A stretch of DNA of 64,000 nucleotides. Source: Castellaniella defragrans. Its GTDB lineage: Bacteria; Pseudomonadota; Gammaproteobacteria; Burkholderiales; Burkholderiaceae_B. The DNA is taken from positions 140,305-204,304 of the forward strand of contig NZ_JACHIB010000006.1 of NCBI RefSeq assembly GCF_014203015.1. Direction: 5' to 3'. Both the position numbers and the translations under genes were made by a program. This document shows, piece by piece, positions 17,940 through 26,875 of the stretch (position 1 is its first letter; every line of letters begins with the position of its first letter). The notes under the pieces are model-generated. The model had not been told where the DNA came from and did no database searches. It worked only from the letters and a program-made list of their open reading frames with translations.

Positions 17940-19388
17940 TCAGAACTGGAAATACAGGAAGGGAACCGCGTCGCGGCTCGCCACCAGCGCAAAGGCCAGC
18001 AGGAAGCCCGCCACCGGCCACAGGTCGATGAATGCCAGCACTCCGGCCGGCAGGCGGCCGCGGATGCGGTCCCGGTAATGGGGCAGGACGACGCAGGCCA
18101 GGCCCAGCAGCAGCCCGACCAGGTGGGACGCCTGGAAATCGACCCGCAGGGCGTCGCCCAGCGCCCAGCCGCTCAGGCCCAGCTGGGCGCGGTACATGAG
18201 CAGGGCGGTGTCGAAATCGGGCGCGCGGAAGATGGTCCAGGCGAGCCAGACGAACAGCAGGGTCAGGCAGCGCGACAGCAGCACCGGCACGGCCGGCAGC
18301 CGCCAGGCCCGCCAGGCGCGCGCCAGCGCCAGCGCCACGCCGTGGGCCAGGCCCCAGAGCAGGAAATTCCAGCTGTCGCTGCCATGCCACATCCCGGCGA
18401 TGGCCATGGTGATCAGCAGGTTGACGTAGGTGCGCACGGGCCCCTTGCGGTTGCCGCCCAGGGGGATGTACAGGTAGTCGCGGATCCAGGTGGACAGGGA
18501 GATGTGCCAGCGCCGCCAGAAATCCTGGATGCTGGTCGCCAGGTAGGGATGGTTGAAGTTTTCCGGGATGCGGAAGCCCTGCATCTGGCCCAGGCCGATG
18601 GCCATGGCGCTGTAGCCCGCGAAATCGAAGAACAGCTGCAGGGAATAGGCGAGGCAGCCCAGCCAGGCGTCGGCGAAGGTGGGCTCGGGCAGGGCGAAGG
18701 CCGCGCCCACCAGGGGCGAGAGCGTGTCGGCGATGAGCACCTTCATGCACAGGCCGACCATGAACTTGCGCGCGCCGGCGGAAAAATTCTCCCAGGAGAA
18801 GGGGCGCGAGACCAGCTCGTGCTCGACCCAGACGTAGCGGACGATGGGGCCCGCGATCAGCTGGCCGAACATGGCCTTGTAGGCCCCCAGCCGGATGAAG
18901 CTGCGCGCCGGGCGGCACAGGCCGCGGTAGACGTCCACCAGGTAGGAAATCGCCTGCAGGATGATGAAGGACAGCCCGATGGGCAGGGCCACGCGCTGCC
19001 ACTGGACCGGCATGGCGCCGGCCAGCGGGGCCAGGCCGTTGTAGGTCTGGACCAGGATGTTGATGTACTTGAACCAGAACAGGATCGAGGCGTTGAGCAC
19101 GATCAGCGCCGCCAGCAGCCAGACGCGGCCGTGCCGGGCCAGGAGCCCGCCCCGCGGGCCGCCGGCCGCCGGCGCGCCGTGCGGCAGGGCGTCGAGCGCC
19201 AGGCCGCCCAGCCAGGTGACGATGGTCAGGGCGATCAGCAGCAGCAGGAAGGTGGGGCTCCACCAGCCGTAGAAGATCCAGCTCGCCAGCAGCAGGACGC
19301 CGTTGCGCCAGCCGGCCGGCGCCAGGGCATAGACGAGCAGAAAGGCGGGCAGGAACAGCGACAGGAACTCGAAGGAGGAGAAGATCAT
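17940..19388 (-). CDS. wssH: AlgI/WssH-like MBOAT O-acyltransferase
   Basis: This 482-residue polytopic protein starts MIFSSFEFLSLFLP like AlgI. It keeps the family blocks FDFAGYSAMAIGLG, NFNHPYLATSIQDFWRRWH and the invariant His335 in AGMWHGSDSWNF. MBOAT proteins of this type carry acetyl groups across the inner membrane from a cytoplasmic donor to the periplasmic AlgJ/AlgX-like enzymes. It is encoded directly before the AlgJ-like gene and after two SGNH proteins and an AlgF-like protein. The target is therefore most likely cellulose, not alginate (no alginate genes are present). Confidence 0.9.
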   Translation of the reverse strand: MIFSSFEFLSLFLPAFLLVYALAPAGWRNGVLLLASWIFYGWWSPTFLLLLIALTIVTWLGGLALDALPHGAPAAGGPRGGLLARHGRVWLLAALIVLNASILFWFKYINILVQTYNGLAPLAGAMPVQWQRVALPIGLSFIILQAISYLVDVYRGLCRPARSFIRLGAYKAMFGQLIAGPIVRYVWVEHELVSRPFSWENFSAGARKFMVGLCMKVLIADTLSPLVGAAFALPEPTFADAWLGCLAYSLQLFFDFAGYSAMAIGLGQMQGFRIPENFNHPYLATSIQDFWRRWHISLSTWIRDYLYIPLGGNRKGPVRTYVNLLITMAIAGMWHGSDSWNFLLWGLAHGVALALARAWRAWRLPAVPVLLSRCLTLLFVWLAWTIFRAPDFDTALLMYRAQLGLSGWALGDALRVDFQASHLVGLLLGLACVVLPHYRDRIRGRLPAGVLAFIDLWPVAGFLLAFALVASRDAVPFLYFQF

Positions 19389-19425
19389 GCCGGCACTCCT
19401 CGACACGCGCCGCCGGGGGCCGGCC

Positions 19426-20091
19426 TCATTTTTTGCGCTGTTCCAGCTGGCGGATCGACGGCAGCGCCCCGATCGCGCCGACGATGGCCTTGCTCCAGGC
19501 CTCGTAGCCTTCGTCCTTGAAGTGCTGGCCGTCGAAGGTGCGCCACTGCCCCGGCTTGGCGAAATCGAGCGAGTTCACGTAGGTGCAGGGCGCCACGTTG
19601 CGCGACAGGAACTGCACGGCCCGCTCGACCCGGTCGTTCTTCTTGTCGTACTTGCCGCCGGGCTGTCCCCAGGCGGGGCCGACCCAGACGCAGGTCGTCT
19701 TGCTCGCGGCGATGGCCTTGGTCAGGCTGGTGATGCTTTGCCAGGCCCAGGCCTTGGGGAAGAGCTCGTTGGCGTAGGAGCCCATGGTGTCGCCGATGAT
19801 GACCACGATCACGTCGGGCTTGTCGGCGTCGAGCAGCTGCCGGATCGGCTGCGTGCGCATGGTGGGGCCGTAGGCCTTGGTCGGCTCCTTGTCCTTCTTC
19901 TCGGCGCCGCAATCGACCGTGCGCGGCTTGATCCAGTCGCCCGCGCTGGCGCCGCAGGCGCCGATCGTATGCACGTGGGCGGCTCCCTGGGCATACAGGT
20001 CCTGATGCAGGAAATCGGGAAATTTGTAGAGCATGTGGCTTTCGCCAATGATCAGAAAGCTCAAGCCGGCCAGGGCTGCGGTCACTGCCAT
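19426..20091 (-). CDS. SGNH-family esterase/acetyltransferase, second WssF-like copy
   Basis: This 221-residue protein is a paralogue of the product of 20919-21581. The two align over their full length (PKAWxWQ..TSLTKA, TTCVWVGPAWG versus TACVWVGPAWG, DGQHF..GY). Block I is GESH, so the usual Asp before the catalytic Ser (Ser18) is Glu; the Asp/His pair is in FDGQHFKDEGY. It may help O-acetylate cellulose in the periplasm, as WssF is thought to do. The amino-terminal hydrophobic stretch is short and doubles as the first strand. I chose ATG 20091, which has GGAA 8 bp upstream; TTG 20097 is also in frame. It is preceded by a repeat array. Confidence 0.8.
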   Translation of the reverse strand: MAVTAALAGLSFLIIGESHMLYKFPDFLHQDLYAQGAAHVHTIGACGASAGDWIKPRTVDCGAEKKDKEPTKAYGPTMRTQPIRQLLDADKPDVIVVIIGDTMGSYANELFPKAWAWQSITSLTKAIAASKTTCVWVGPAWGQPGGKYDKKNDRVERAVQFLSRNVAPCTYVNSLDFAKPGQWRTFDGQHFKDEGYEAWSKAIVGAIGALPSIRQLEQRKK

Positions 20092-20104
20092 CGTCAAGGT
20101 TCCA

Positions 20105-20244
20105 GGAAGGGAGGATCAACTGGGAATCAATGGGGAATCAACTGCGCATCGATCGGGGATCGAGCGGGAATCCACCGGGAAGCAAGCGGGGATCGATCGG
20201 AAATCAATGGGGAATCGATCAGGAATCGTTCGGGAATCAATGGG
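20105..20244. repeat. Degenerate tandem array, period about 11-12 bp, inside the cellulose operon
   Basis: About twelve imperfect units of the type GGGAATCAATGG / GGGGATCGATC follow each other between the AlgF-like stop and the second SGNH gene. They fill nearly the whole 145-bp gap and run into the last codons of the algF-like gene. There are no unique spacers, so it is not a CRISPR. The units contain many GATC and ATCGAT steps. Function unknown. Confidence 0.75.
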
Positions 20245-20908
20245 CCACGGCATCCTTCACCTGAAAGAAGCGATGCGCCGGATCGCCGGGGACCAGAAAC
20301 AGGGTGTAGCGTTCGCCCGCCTCCAGCACGCCCAGGTCGAGCGGGCCGCCGGCGGGCTGGCCCGCACACAGCAGCTGGACGCGCAGCGCCACCGGATTGA
20401 CCTGGCGGCGGGCCTGGCCGCCGGCGGCCACGTCCTGGAACAGGTCCACCTGGCGCCCCGCCACCCGCACGCTGGCGGGCTGGCACCGGGCATTGCGGTT
20501 GTAGAACGCGACCGAGGCCTTGACGGCGCTGAAGTCCTCGGGGGTCTCGCGCAGCAGCAGCGGTGCGAGCCCGCCCTGGTCGCGCACGCCGACCACGGTG
20601 ACGAATTCGCCGGGCGCCAGCGTGAGCCTGACCGGGGCATGCTCGCCGCCCGCCGTCAGCGTGCCGCTGAGCTCGGTGCCCCCCGGCACCATCTGGTAGT
20701 CGCTGACGCGCCGCTGCGCGTCCAGTTCGAGCGCCGATGCCGAATCGGAGGCCGTCACCCGCAGGGCCTCGTCCAGGCCGTCGGCAAAGCGCAGAAAGGC
20801 CGCGTCCTGGGCCGGGCCGGTGGGGTACAGCGGGATGTCGACCGCGCCCGCCGGCGCGGCCAGCGCCAGGCCGGCGGCCAGCGCGATGGGCAGGAGGAAT
20901 TTCTTCAT
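20237..20908 (-). CDS. wssG: AlgF/WssG-like periplasmic O-acetylation protein
   Basis: This 223-residue protein has a clear signal peptide (MKKFLLPIALAAGLALAAPAGA). A beta-rich periplasmic part follows, starting DIPLYPTGPAQDAAFLRFADG, which fits the AlgF family. AlgF is needed for alginate acetylation as a non-catalytic adaptor, and WssG is its counterpart in acetylated-cellulose operons. The gene sits between the two SGNH paralogues. I placed the start at ATG 20908 because the upstream extension lacks a hydrophobic core and would include the end of the preceding gene. Two Cys residues (one in NARCQPAS, one in LLCAGQP) could form a disulfide. Confidence 0.8.
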   Translation of the reverse strand: MKKFLLPIALAAGLALAAPAGAVDIPLYPTGPAQDAAFLRFADGLDEALRVTASDSASALELDAQRRVSDYQMVPGGTELSGTLTAGGEHAPVRLTLAPGEFVTVVGVRDQGGLAPLLLRETPEDFSAVKASVAFYNRNARCQPASVRVAGRQVDLFQDVAAGGQARRQVNPVALRVQLLCAGQPAGGPLDLGVLEAGERYTLFLVPGDPAHRFFQVKDAVAH

Positions 20909-20918
20909 GTGGATGGCT

Positions 20919-21581
20919 TCATTTTTTACGCAATGCCTGGACGGCGGGTGACTGGGCCAGCGCCTTGGCGATGGCGTCGCCCCACTGCCGGTACCCCGCT
21001 TCGGTGAAGTGCTGGCCATCGGTGGTGGCCCAGGCCCCGGGCTTGGAAAAGCCCAGGGAATCGATGTAGGCGCAAGGCGCCACGTTGTGTTTCAGGAAGG
21101 CCGACATCTGTTCCACGCGCGCGAAGGTCTTGTGGAACTTGCCGCCTTCGGTGCCCCAGGCCGGCCCGACCCAGACGCAGGCCGTGCCCGACTGGCCGAC
21201 CGCCTTGGTCAGGGAGGTGACCTGCTGCCAGATCCAGGCCTTGGGAAAGACGTCCTTGCCGTAGCCCGCCATGGTGTCGCCCATGACGATCACCAGCAGG
21301 TCGGGCTTGTCGCGGGACAGCAGCTGCGTCACCGGCACCGTGGCGGCCCCGCTGCCCAGCAGGGCGACCGGGCCCGCATCGCGCCGTTCGGCGCCGCCGC
21401 AGGTGCCGGGCGTGGCCTTGAGCCAGTCGGCGGCATCGGCGCCGCAGACCCCGAAGCTGTGCACCCGGGCGCCCTGCCGGACCAGGTCCATGTGCAGGGA
21501 TTCGATGAGGTAGTTGCGCGCGGTCAGGTGGCTGTCGCCGATGACGAGGATGGACAGGCCCGCCAGCAGGGAAGTCAGCAT
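20919..21581 (-). CDS. wssF: SGNH-family esterase/acetyltransferase, WssF-like
   Basis: This 220-residue SGNH protein has block I as IGDSHL (Ser17), the Gly block VMGDTMAGYG and the catalytic Asp/His in TDGQHFTEAGY. It resembles WssF of Pseudomonas, encoded directly after bcsC in acetylated-cellulose operons, as here. It probably handles acetyl groups on cellulose in the periplasm. The first eight residues before the active-site strand are hydrophobic but too short for a standard signal peptide; how it reaches the periplasm is unclear. GGAGACC precedes the ATG. Several Cys residues are shared with its paralogue. Confidence 0.8.
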   Translation of the reverse strand: MLTSLLAGLSILVIGDSHLTARNYLIESLHMDLVRQGARVHSFGVCGADAADWLKATPGTCGGAERRDAGPVALLGSGAATVPVTQLLSRDKPDLLVIVMGDTMAGYGKDVFPKAWIWQQVTSLTKAVGQSGTACVWVGPAWGTEGGKFHKTFARVEQMSAFLKHNVAPCAYIDSLGFSKPGAWATTDGQHFTEAGYRQWGDAIAKALAQSPAVQALRKK

Positions 21582-21602
21582 AGAAAGGTCTCCCGGATGT
21601 CC

Positions 21603-24600
21603 TTATCGGCCATAGGCCTGGCTGAAAGGCGAACGGTAGGGCTCGACGGGCAGCGACATCAGGCCCGACTGCGGGTAGAAGAAATAGCGCAGGTACAGGC
21701 CGCCGGACCACTGGCGGTAGTCGCTGGCGTTGTCGGCCCCCAGGCGCGCGCCCAGCACCCACTGCGGCGCCATGCGGTATTCGGCCGCCGCGCTCAGGTT
21801 GTAGCCCACGCCGGTCTTGCTGGAGCCCGGGTAGTAGCCGCCGCTCACGCCCGACAGCTCCGGCCGTTCGAGCGCCGCGATGGCGGCCAGGGCCGCGTTC
21901 TGCATGCCGCCGTCGTTCGGGAAGAGCGGCGCGTCGCCCTGCTTGATGCGCTGCACCCCGACGGAGCCGTCGATGCGCCAGCTGAGCGGGCCGTTGCGCT
22001 GCGCCCAGGTGATCGGCAGGCCGACGGAGTAGTAATGCTTCGGGCTGAAGTAGCCGCCGTGGCCGTAGGTGAAGTAGCTCAGGTCCTTGTCGTAGAACGT
22101 GGCGTTCAGGTTCAGGCCGGCCAGCAGCTGGGCGTCGGGCTCGTCGATCAGGCGGAAATAGGTGCCGAGGTTGAATTCCTTGCGCTGGTTGGAAGCCACG
22201 TTGTGCCCCCGCAGGCTGTGCCAGGCGGCATTGCCGTAGATCCCGCCGCCGCCGAAGTCCTTGCTGAGCGTGAACCGGGCCCCGCTTGCCGTGACGCCGC
22301 CCCACTTCAGGCCCAGGCGCGAATCCTCCATGCCGGCGAACGACAGGACGCTGTCCGTGACGGCGCGGCGCGACACGTCGAGCCGGTAGGTGACCGTGCC
22401 GGCATCGTCGAGCACCCCGTCGAACAGCGCCCCGCCCACGAAATTCTGCTCCTTGAATCCCAGGGGCGTGACGCCGGCGTCGAACTTCATGCCGCGCGTC
22501 TCGTAGCCCAGCGCCAGGCCGACCCCGGTCTGGCGGCCCGTGTCGGGCACGGCGGAGCTGGCCACCATGGACAGCGGCCCGCCGCCGAAGGTGCCCAGGG
22601 CATAGCCCGCCGAGCCCAGCGAACCCGTGCTGATCACCGTGGGCGTGACCTGGACGGCGATCTTGCCGTTGCCCGCCGGCATGCGCACCTCGATGGGCGT
22701 CTGCGCCTCGACCAGCTGGCTGGTGCCGGAATCGCCCTCGCGGTTGCGGAACTCGACCCCGGCGCGGATCTCGGGGCTGCGTTCCTGGCGGACCTCGTCG
22801 AGCTCGCGGGCCGCCGCCGTCATGCCGCGCGCGGACGCAGCCGTATCGAAGGGATTGGCGGACCGCGCCGCGGCGGCGCCGCCGGCGAAGGCCGGCGCCG
22901 GGTCGGCCGGCACCGCAGCGGCGGCGTAGGCAGGGGCCGCGGCGGCGTAGGCCGGCGCGGGCGAGGCCGGCGGCAGCGCCGCCTGCCGGGCCGCGGCGCC
23001 GGCCGGATACCCGCCGGCCGCGCCGGGCAGGGCGGGCGCCGCGGGCACATCGACCGCCAGGACCTCGGCCGGCGCGCCGGGCAGCGAGGCGTCGGCCGGC
23101 GGCAGGTCGGCCGCCAGGGTTTCCTGCGCCAGCGGCACCGCCACCGGGCGGACCGGGGCCATGCGCTGGCCCGGCAGGCCCACGAAAGGATTGTCGGAAC
23201 GCACCAGGGTCTCGGAGCCGGGCGCGGCCGCCACCGCGACCGGCCGGCTGCTTTCCAGGGCCACCGCCTTTTCGAGCAGGTCCTGGGCTTCCGAAGTCTT
23301 GCCCTGGGCGCGGTAGACGCGGGCGGCGCTGGTCAGGATGTCGATGTCGTTCGGCGCCAGCGACACGGCGATCCCCGCCTCGCGGGCGGCGCGCCGTTCG
23401 TTGCGCAGCTGCTGGGCGACCTGGGCGGTCCCCAGGTGCAGCGCGGCATTGTCGGGATCGGTCTGGAGCAGGTTTTCGTACAGTTCGAGGGCCTGGTCCC
23501 CCTTGCCCGCGGCGGCGTACATGCGCGCCAGCGCGCCCACGGCCACAGGGTCCTTGGGCTTGCGCTTGAGCACCGGCGCGATCATGTCGTAGGCGGCCAC
23601 GAGATCGCCGCTTTCCCGCAGGGAATCGGCTTCGTGGATGCGGTAGCTGTCGGACAGGTCCTCGAGCGCCTGGCGCTGGGCGCCGCTGAGCGGCTGGCGG
23701 GCGGCCTGGCGCAGGATGGCGCCCGCCTCGATGGTCTGGTCGGAACGCAGCAGCAGTTCCGCGTAGACCAGCGTGGCGTCCATGCCCCGGCTGCCCCCCT
23801 GGTCGCGCAGGGGGCGCAGCAGGTCCAGGCCCCGGCCCAGTTCGCCGACGTCGGCATATCCGCGCGCCAGGGCGCCCAGCGTCTGCACGTCGTCGGGCCG
23901 GGTCTGGCCGCGCACCCGATCGAGCAGGGCGACGGCCTCGGCCTTGCGCCCCTGCCGCGCCAGCTGCCCGGCCTGCTGCACCAGGGCATTGCGTTCGAGG
24001 TCGGCGGCAAAGGCGCGCATGGGCGCCGTGCGCCGTCCCTGGGGGATGCGGGCCAGGGCCTCGCGCGCCGCATCCGGGCGGCCCTGCTGCTGGGCCAGCA
24101 TCGCGCTGGCGTAAAGCGCCTGGGGATCGTCGGGATGGATCGCCAGCAGGCCGTCGACCAGCTTGCGGGCGTCCTTGTCGCGCCCCGCGTCCTGGTAGAT
24201 CTGGGCCAGCTGATAGCGCAGCCAGGGGTCGTCGGGATTCTTCGCCAGGGCGTCCTCCAGCGACTGCCGGGCGGCGCGGACGTCGCCCGAGGCCCGCGCC
24301 ACCTGGGCCATGCCGGCCAGGGCGCCGGGGTCGTCGGGATGCTGCCCGAGCACCCGCTGATAGGCCGCCCGCGCCGCCTCGGTCTTGCCCTGCTCGAACA
24401 GGATGTCGGCCAGCTTCACCGTGGCCGCCGTTTCCCGGGGCTGGCGCTTGGCGGCCTTTTCCAGCACCTGCTGCGCCTCGGCCAGCTTGCCGGCCTGCTG
24501 CAGGGAGCCGGCGCGTTCGATGTCGGCCCAGTAATCGGCCGCGTCCAGGGCGCCCTGCCAGGCCTTGCCGCCGCGGCGCGCCCGCTGCAGGTACTGGCGG

Positions 24601-25652
24601 GCCTGGGTCCATTCGCCCTGGCGCATCCGCAGGATCCCCATGGCGCCCAGGGCCTGGTTGTCGTTGGGATTCCTGTCCAGGATGGCCTTCAGCTGCGCCT
24701 CGGCCTGCGCCAGTTCGCCCTGGTCGACGAGCTTGGCCGCCTGCGCCACCTGGCTGCTCAGGGCGCTGGCGCGCGCCGCCGCGGCCGCCGCGCGTGCCTG
24801 GGCCTGGGCCTGCGCCCGGTCCTGCGCCTGCGCCTGGGCGCGCTCCCGCGCCTGGGACTGCGCCTGGACCTTGCCGCCCTGCGCGAGCTGGTCGCGGATC
24901 TCGGTGTCGTCCGGATGCTTGGCCAGATACTGCTCGAACACGGCCCGGTACTGCGGTCCCGGGGGGCCCATCCAGATCAGGGCGTCGCGCCAGCTTTCGG
25001 TGGCCTGGCTGCCGACGTCGCTGCGTCCGGACAGCGCCGCGAGCTGCTGGATGCCCTGGACCCGGGTGGCCTCGTTGCGCGCCAGGTGGCGGCCCAGGAT
25101 CAGCTTGATCTGCGCGTCGTCGGGATGCTGGGCCGCCAGCCGCTGCAGGCCGGCGATGGCCTCGGGCAGGCCGCCGTCGGTGTATCCCAGGTACATGTAG
25201 TATTCACGCCCCAGGGCCCCCAGCGGCGCGCGCCCGGCGAAGATCTTCCTGTAGGTGGCCGCCGCCTGGTCGAACTGGCCCGCGGCGGCGAACTGGCGCG
25301 CCTGGTTCAGCAGGGCCGCCTTGCTGGCCTCGTGCAGGCCGACGTCCTGTTCGAGCAGGGCCGTGGCGGGGTCGTTCGGGTAGGAGGCCTTGAGCTGCTG
25401 CAGGTATTTCTTCGCCTCGGCCAGCCGTTTCTGGTTCAGGGCCACCCGCGCGAGTCCGTCGAGCGCCTGGGGATTGCCCGGGCTGATGAGCAGCAGCTTG
25501 TTCCAGACCTCGGCGGCGCGGTCGTCGTTCTGCCTGCCCTGCCAGTAATGGCCCTGTTCGATCAGCGCCTGCACCGCGTCCTCCGCCCAGACAGGCTGGC
25601 TCAGCAACACGGCGCACAGGCCGCCCAGCGCTATTTGCTTGTACCGGAACAT
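21603..25652 (-). CDS. bcsC: BcsC cellulose export porin with TPR scaffold
   Basis: This is a 1349-residue protein with a signal peptide (IALGGLCAVLLSQPVWA). Many TPR units run to about residue 800 (for example NPDDPWLRYQLAQIYQDAGR). An Ala/Pro-rich linker follows at about 807-950, then a carboxy-terminal beta-barrel of some 400 residues with strands such as WRIDGSVGVQRIKQG and a final YLRYFFYPQSG region. BcsC passes the nascent glucan across periplasm and outer membrane; the TPR part binds other subunits and peptidoglycan. It is longer than the usual 1100-1200 residues because of extra repeats and the long linker. The chosen ATG has GGGAG upstream; the gene overlaps the end of bcsZ by 22 bp. 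Confidence 0.92.
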   Translation of the reverse strand: MFRYKQIALGGLCAVLLSQPVWAEDAVQALIEQGHYWQGRQNDDRAAEVWNKLLLISPGNPQALDGLARVALNQKRLAEAKKYLQQLKASYPNDPATALLEQDVGLHEASKAALLNQARQFAAAGQFDQAAATYRKIFAGRAPLGALGREYYMYLGYTDGGLPEAIAGLQRLAAQHPDDAQIKLILGRHLARNEATRVQGIQQLAALSGRSDVGSQATESWRDALIWMGPPGPQYRAVFEQYLAKHPDDTEIRDQLAQGGKVQAQSQARERAQAQAQDRAQAQAQARAAAAAARASALSSQVAQAAKLVDQGELAQAEAQLKAILDRNPNDNQALGAMGILRMRQGEWTQARQYLQRARRGGKAWQGALDAADYWADIERAGSLQQAGKLAEAQQVLEKAAKRQPRETAATVKLADILFEQGKTEAARAAYQRVLGQHPDDPGALAGMAQVARASGDVRAARQSLEDALAKNPDDPWLRYQLAQIYQDAGRDKDARKLVDGLLAIHPDDPQALYASAMLAQQQGRPDAAREALARIPQGRRTAPMRAFAADLERNALVQQAGQLARQGRKAEAVALLDRVRGQTRPDDVQTLGALARGYADVGELGRGLDLLRPLRDQGGSRGMDATLVYAELLLRSDQTIEAGAILRQAARQPLSGAQRQALEDLSDSYRIHEADSLRESGDLVAAYDMIAPVLKRKPKDPVAVGALARMYAAAGKGDQALELYENLLQTDPDNAALHLGTAQVAQQLRNERRAAREAGIAVSLAPNDIDILTSAARVYRAQGKTSEAQDLLEKAVALESSRPVAVAAAPGSETLVRSDNPFVGLPGQRMAPVRPVAVPLAQETLAADLPPADASLPGAPAEVLAVDVPAAPALPGAAGGYPAGAAARQAALPPASPAPAYAAAAPAYAAAAVPADPAPAFAGGAAAARSANPFDTAASARGMTAAARELDEVRQERSPEIRAGVEFRNREGDSGTSQLVEAQTPIEVRMPAGNGKIAVQVTPTVISTGSLGSAGYALGTFGGGPLSMVASSAVPDTGRQTGVGLALGYETRGMKFDAGVTPLGFKEQNFVGGALFDGVLDDAGTVTYRLDVSRRAVTDSVLSFAGMEDSRLGLKWGGVTASGARFTLSKDFGGGGIYGNAAWHSLRGHNVASNQRKEFNLGTYFRLIDEPDAQLLAGLNLNATFYDKDLSYFTYGHGGYFSPKHYYSVGLPITWAQRNGPLSWRIDGSVGVQRIKQGDAPLFPNDGGMQNAALAAIAALERPELSGVSGGYYPGSSKTGVGYNLSAAAEYRMAPQWVLGARLGADNASDYRQWSGGLYLRYFFYPQSGLMSLPVEPYRSPFSQAYGR

Positions 25653-26875
25653 GCTTTCTCCCACGAAACGGATAGGCGGCCATCAGGCCCAAATTGGAAA
25701 CGCCCTTCGGACCAGCCCAGGCCGAACAGGCTGAGCATGAAATCGTAGTAAGGCAGAAAATCCTGCAGGGCCCCGGCCTGCACGGCCTGGGGCAGCAGCG
25801 CCCGCGCGCGGGCCTGCTGCGCCTCCCGCAGCGGCGCCAGGCCCAGCGCATCGAAGTACGGCACCAGGGCGGCGGAAAAGCCGAACGGCCCCGCGCCGCG
25901 CGCCTCGCCGGTCCGGGCATCGACGGACTCGGGGGGCTCGCCCTGCGGCGCGGCGCCCACGATCCGCGCCATGCCGCCCAGCGCGGCCAGCAGTGCGTCG
26001 CGCAGCGGGTCCTGCGCCGCGGTCATCCCGGCCCAGAGATACACGCGGATGGCGTCGTAGCTGCCGGTGGCGCCGCTCTGGGCATCGGGGACGAAGCCGG
26101 CCGCCTGGTCGGCATAGCGATAGACCGTCCAGTCGGGCGCCAGGCCGTGCGGCGCGACGTCCCGCAGCATGCGCAGCGTATTGTCGGCGATCCGGTCCCA
26201 GGGGCCGCGCGGCGATGCCTGCTGCAGCCGGCGCAGCAGGAAAACGGGCAGATAGCTCGGGTTCAGCCGCCAGGTGCCCTGCTCGGGCGTATAGAAGAAC
26301 TCGCGGCCGGGCAGCAGCATGGTGCCCAGGTCGGGCAGTTCGGACACCTCTTGCGCCTGGATCAGCACCAGCAGCGCCTGCGCCTGGCGGACGTATGCGG
26401 GATCGTCCCACAGCCGCCCGGCCTCCAGCAGGGCGTAGACGAACCAGAGATCGGCGTCGGCCGCCGAATTGGCATCCATCACGCCCCAGGCCTTGCTGTC
26501 CGGGTCCTGCCCCCAGATCCAGGCGGGCAGGCGGCGCTCCGCCTGGCCATGCGCCAGGTTGTCGACCGTCCAGCGCCAGAGCTGGTCGAAGGTCTTCCGG
26601 TCGCCGGCCACCAGGGCGAAGAACATGGCGTAGGACTGGCCCTCGGAGGTGCTCTGCTGCTTGCCCGCGCGCGCGTTGAGCACGCGCCCGTCGGGCTCGA
26701 CGAAGTGCTCCTTGAACTGCTGCCACAACGGCCAGTCGGCCATGCAGTCTCCTTGCGCGCGCACCGCCGCCGGCGCCAGCATCAGGCAGACGCAGCAGGC
26801 CAGGCAGGCGCGCAGCACCCAGGCCTGCCGGGCCGCGCCGCGCCATGCGTGCGCCAGGGACGGTGCGGGCCGCAT
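25631..26875 (-). CDS. bcsZ: BcsZ endo-beta-1,4-glucanase (GH8)
   Basis: This 414-residue exported GH8 enzyme has a signal sequence up to about residue 40 (core LACCVCLMLAPAAV) and WPLWQQFKEHFVEPDGR, the start of the barrel. The acid catalyst is Glu78 in TSEGQSYAMF, and DANSAADADLW (from residue 134) carries the base. BcsZ cuts non-crystalline cellulose in the periplasm and is needed for normal polymer output in several bacteria. The start codon directly abuts the stop of the upstream bcsB copy, and the 3' end overlaps bcsC, so it is part of one transcript. Confidence 0.93.
   Translation of the reverse strand: MRPAPSLAHAWRGAARQAWVLRACLACCVCLMLAPAAVRAQGDCMADWPLWQQFKEHFVEPDGRVLNARAGKQQSTSEGQSYAMFFALVAGDRKTFDQLWRWTVDNLAHGQAERRLPAWIWGQDPDSKAWGVMDANSAADADLWFVYALLEAGRLWDDPAYVRQAQALLVLIQAQEVSELPDLGTMLLPGREFFYTPEQGTWRLNPSYLPVFLLRRLQQASPRGPWDRIADNTLRMLRDVAPHGLAPDWTVYRYADQAAGFVPDAQSGATGSYDAIRVYLWAGMTAAQDPLRDALLAALGGMARIVGAAPQGEPPESVDARTGEARGAGPFGFSAALVPYFDALGLAPLREAQQARARALLPQAVQAGALQDFLPYYDFMLSLFGLGWSEGRFQFGPDGRLSVSWEKACSGTSK

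Noticed and set aside
20105-20244. Possible CRISPR array
   Set aside because: The units are only 11-12 bp, degenerate and adjacent, with no unique spacers and no cas genes.
21009-25748. A 1579-codon plus-strand frame opposite bcsC
   Set aside because: It mirrors the BcsC coding strand and has composition typical of antisense GC-rich frames, with no motif.
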